A stretch of DNA of 64,000 nucleotides from the NCBI RefSeq assembly GCF_001039355.2, contig NW_019775829.1, forward strand, positions 30,696-94,695, read 5' to 3'. Below, one piece after another: positions 61,735-64,000 of the stretch. Both the position numbers and the translations under genes were made by a program. The notes under the pieces were generated by a model. That model did no database searches and was not told the origin of the DNA. It saw nothing but the letters and a program-made list of their open reading frames with translations. Source of the stretch: Lingula anatina (taxonomy: Eukaryota > Brachiopoda > Lingulata > Lingulida > Lingulidae). Positions within the stretch are counted from its first letter, which is position 1. Each line of letters starts with the position of its first letter.

Positions 61735-63390
61735 ATGCTTAACAGGCTTTTGGGGAAAAAGAAAGAGCAAGCGGATGACAAAGAAGAGTCCTCGGGTAAA
61801 GAAAATGAAAATAACAAAGACTGTGAGAAAAGTGATGCATCTAAGTCTGCTGGACCCAATAAAGTCTCTGTTCTGGAAGCTTATGGTTTTACCGTTGGGC
61901 CAACTCTAGGTACTGGATCCTATGCCACTGTCAAGGAAGCCTTTTCATCCCAGCATCAGAGTAAGGTGGCGATCAAAATTATCTCGAAGCGAAAAGCGCC
62001 ATCAGATTATCTGAAAAAGTTTCTACCAAGAGAAATAGATGTGGTCAAAATATTGCGGCATCCAAATCTAGTTTGTTTCTTGCAGTCTATCGAAACTACT
62101 AATAGAGTGTATTTGGTGATGGAAATGGCGGAAAATGGGGATCTTTTAGAAGTGATAAAAAAGAAAAAGTATATCCATGAAAGACAAGCTGGGATATGGT
62201 TCATTCATCTAGTGCACGGCATTGATTACTGTCACCGCAAAGGGGTGGCTCATCGAGATCTGAAGTGTGAAAACTTGCTGTTGGACAGGCAGAACATTTT
62301 GAAGGTTACAGACTTTGGTTTTGCTCGTGGAGGACTCAACTATTTGTCTGGAAAAGATTGTTTGAGTCAAACATACTGCGGCAGCTATGCCTATGCACCA
62401 CCTGAGATTCTGACTGGGACGCCTTACGAACCTTTCATAGCAGATATATGGAGTATGGGAGTTGTCTTATTTATCATGGTAAAACTCTTTCTTTCAAAGT
62501 GAATGTTTTATCTTTCTTTTATTCATACGTTACCTCTGTACAAGGTGCACTGAAAATTCGTGAATGTATTTTTCATCGTTGAATATTTGTATGGGCAGCG
62601 TGCAACGTACACTTGTCTACAAACGACTCGAGCCGTTTTGCCGCATTTATCAAACAATTCTTGAGACTACGTTTTCTGATATTGGGGCAAGAGTTGACTT
62701 CTGTCAAATGAGATGGGGATAATTATGCAACCTAAGAATTAAGAATTAAGTGCCCGTGCATCAATTTTTTCCTTAAAATATAGAAAAAAAAGGGACAGAA
62801 TTTTTTGCGGAGGTGGGGGACTAGATTTTTTATGGTAAAGACTTTCAATCCTAAAATTATTGGAAAATGTGAATTTAATCTAGGAGAAATTGAAACACGT
62901 ATATAAGAATGAAACACACAAATGAGCTTTCTTTTAAGCAAAGATCTATGCCACTAACATTGTGAGAGTCCTCACCCTTGCTTTAGTGTCCCTAAGCTGG
63001 TTTATTTGGTTTGGGAGTTTCTTTTTTATTTTGTTTGTTAGTCTAAAATAAGATGTGTAACTGATACACTTATTTTTAATGTATTACATATTCTAGGTGT
63101 TCGGGCGTCTTCCCTTTGACGATTCCAACCACAAGAAACTCCTTAATGAGGTGCAGAACAAAGTGGTATTTCCAGGTGGAAAGGACTTTGTTCCAGACGA
63201 TTGCAAAGACCTCATATCAAAGATCCTAGTGAAGAAACGCGATCGTTTGTCGCTGGAAGAAATTTCAGAGCACCCTTGGATCATACGCTCGGCCCCTGCA
63301 CCAAGACATGTGGCACCCGTAGTGAAGAAAGTCAGCCAGGAGATCTCTTCATTGGTTGCCGCTACCGCTGGAGAAGAGAAGGCGTCCTAA
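61735..63390 (+). CDS. Testis-specific serine/threonine kinase (TSSK) family protein
   Basis: Two exons, 61735-62478 and 63097-63390, phase-0 intron; 345 aa. Protein kinase of the CAMK group, TSSK family, whose animal members act in sperm formation and function. An N-terminal extension of about 45 residues is rich in Lys, Glu, Asp, Asn and Ser. The kinase domain covers about residues 50-325: glycine loop GTGSYATVKEA (59-69), VAIK with Lys81, HRDLKCEN (173-180), DFG (193-195), activation loop ending YCGSYAYAPPE (218-224 holds AYAPPE), then DIWSMGVVLF. KCENLLLD, LPREID and PFDDSNHKK are TSSK-type features. Exon 2 supplies subdomains X-XI (RDRLSLEEISEHPW) and a short Ala/Val-rich tail. All catalytic residues are present, so it should be active. 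The ATG was chosen because it is the first in frame and is preceded by AAA. Which TSSK subtype is not decided. Confidence 0.92.
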
Positions 63391-64000
63391 AATCATTAAT
63401 GGCTGAAAAGACAAATAAAAGACATTCAAGAAAAACATTTCAATATAACATCTATGTATATTTACTGTGTCTGCAAACGGTTCCAAAATAGATTTTGGAA
63501 AAATTGTAGGCCTACAATTTGCTCAGCTATATCTTTAAGGTTTTCAGTGTAAATCGAAATTGCTAAAAGTATATTTTGGTTGTATTAAAAAATAAATCAA
63601 GCTTATTTTCATCTGAATAAAGCAATAAAATTAATGATCCAAGATGTTTATGAAACCTCTTTGCAACTGCATAGAGAAAAACTATTTTAAACTTTTATCC
63701 ATTTGCCTGTTAATAATATTGATTGAACAATTCTAACACTATTGCTGATGTCTGTTCTTTTCTTCCTTTTCTTTTGCATTATGCATTTTTAATTTTTTCA
63801 CTTACATTTAAACATGCACAATCTGAGAAAATGAAAAAGGCCTTAACTAAATTACGTTAACGTCATCCCTTCGTCAGAAGATGTCTTTTTTCAATGATGA
63901 ATTATGGCACTTATCTGTTGAAATAAGATCGACATGCAAGTATGAATTATCCTCAGATAAGTTTGACGAGCAGCGCGGTTTATGTAGGCCTACTTAACGC
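63391..64000 (+). other. 3' flank of TSSK (probable 3' UTR)
   Basis: Polyadenylation signals AATAAA at 63591-63596, 63616-63621 and 63624-63629 suggest a 3' UTR of about 250 bases. Beyond that nothing is recognised; the window ends in the common 'gtaggcctac' word. Confidence 0.5.

Noticed and set aside
62007-62204. Minus-strand frame inside TSSK exon 1
   Set aside because: Antisense shadow of the kinase domain.

Overview
The window is nuclear DNA of a multicellular animal. Every convincing gene is split by GT-AG introns, the background is AT-rich with many microsatellites, and short terminal-inverted-repeat elements are common. A three-copy SLC23 transporter cluster, frequent 'taggcctac'-type words and an apparent uncollapsed allele pair about 5% apart suggest a highly polymorphic marine invertebrate (echinoderm, hemichordate or mollusc-like). 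The exact clade cannot be fixed from sequence alone.

Layout. (1) 1-9558: no supported coding sequence; it holds a foldback element and microsatellites. (2) 9559 to about 28120, plus strand: a gene for a small membrane-anchored EGF-family (ErbB/EGFR-ligand type) growth factor. Two alternative exons, 5 kb apart and with identical splice phases, each encode the first four cysteines of the single EGF module. Frame arithmetic forces exactly one to be used. (3) 29527-32163, minus strand, convergent with the EGF gene: an acyl-CoA oxidase of 665 aa with a textbook N-terminal PTS2 peroxisomal signal and no PTS1. (4) 32193-38518: a 3.1-kb segment present twice in tandem around a single N, probably two haplotypes joined by the assembler. 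It is followed by a GC-rich island of unknown nature. (5) 39294-60145, minus strand: three complete 11-exon SLC23 (ascorbate/nucleobase transporter) genes head to tail, of 616, 614 and 614 aa. Orphan first exons lie near 53.5 and 53.8 kb, and a fourth, gutted copy lies at about 60.57-61.39 kb. All three proteins replace two family-diagnostic residues: the TM1 'LQH' histidine is Gln, and the NAT-signature Asn is Cys. (6) 61735-63390, plus strand: a two-exon testis-specific serine kinase (TSSK) family gene, 345 aa.

The genes do not form a pathway. The SLC23 cluster grew by repeated local duplication of a unit of about 9 kb (5' end of one gene plus the whole next gene). hAT-like MITEs were later inserted in one unit but not its sister, which leaves paralogous empty sites. 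All intron-exon models were made by hand from splice sites, phase and family resemblance; no transcript or database evidence was available.
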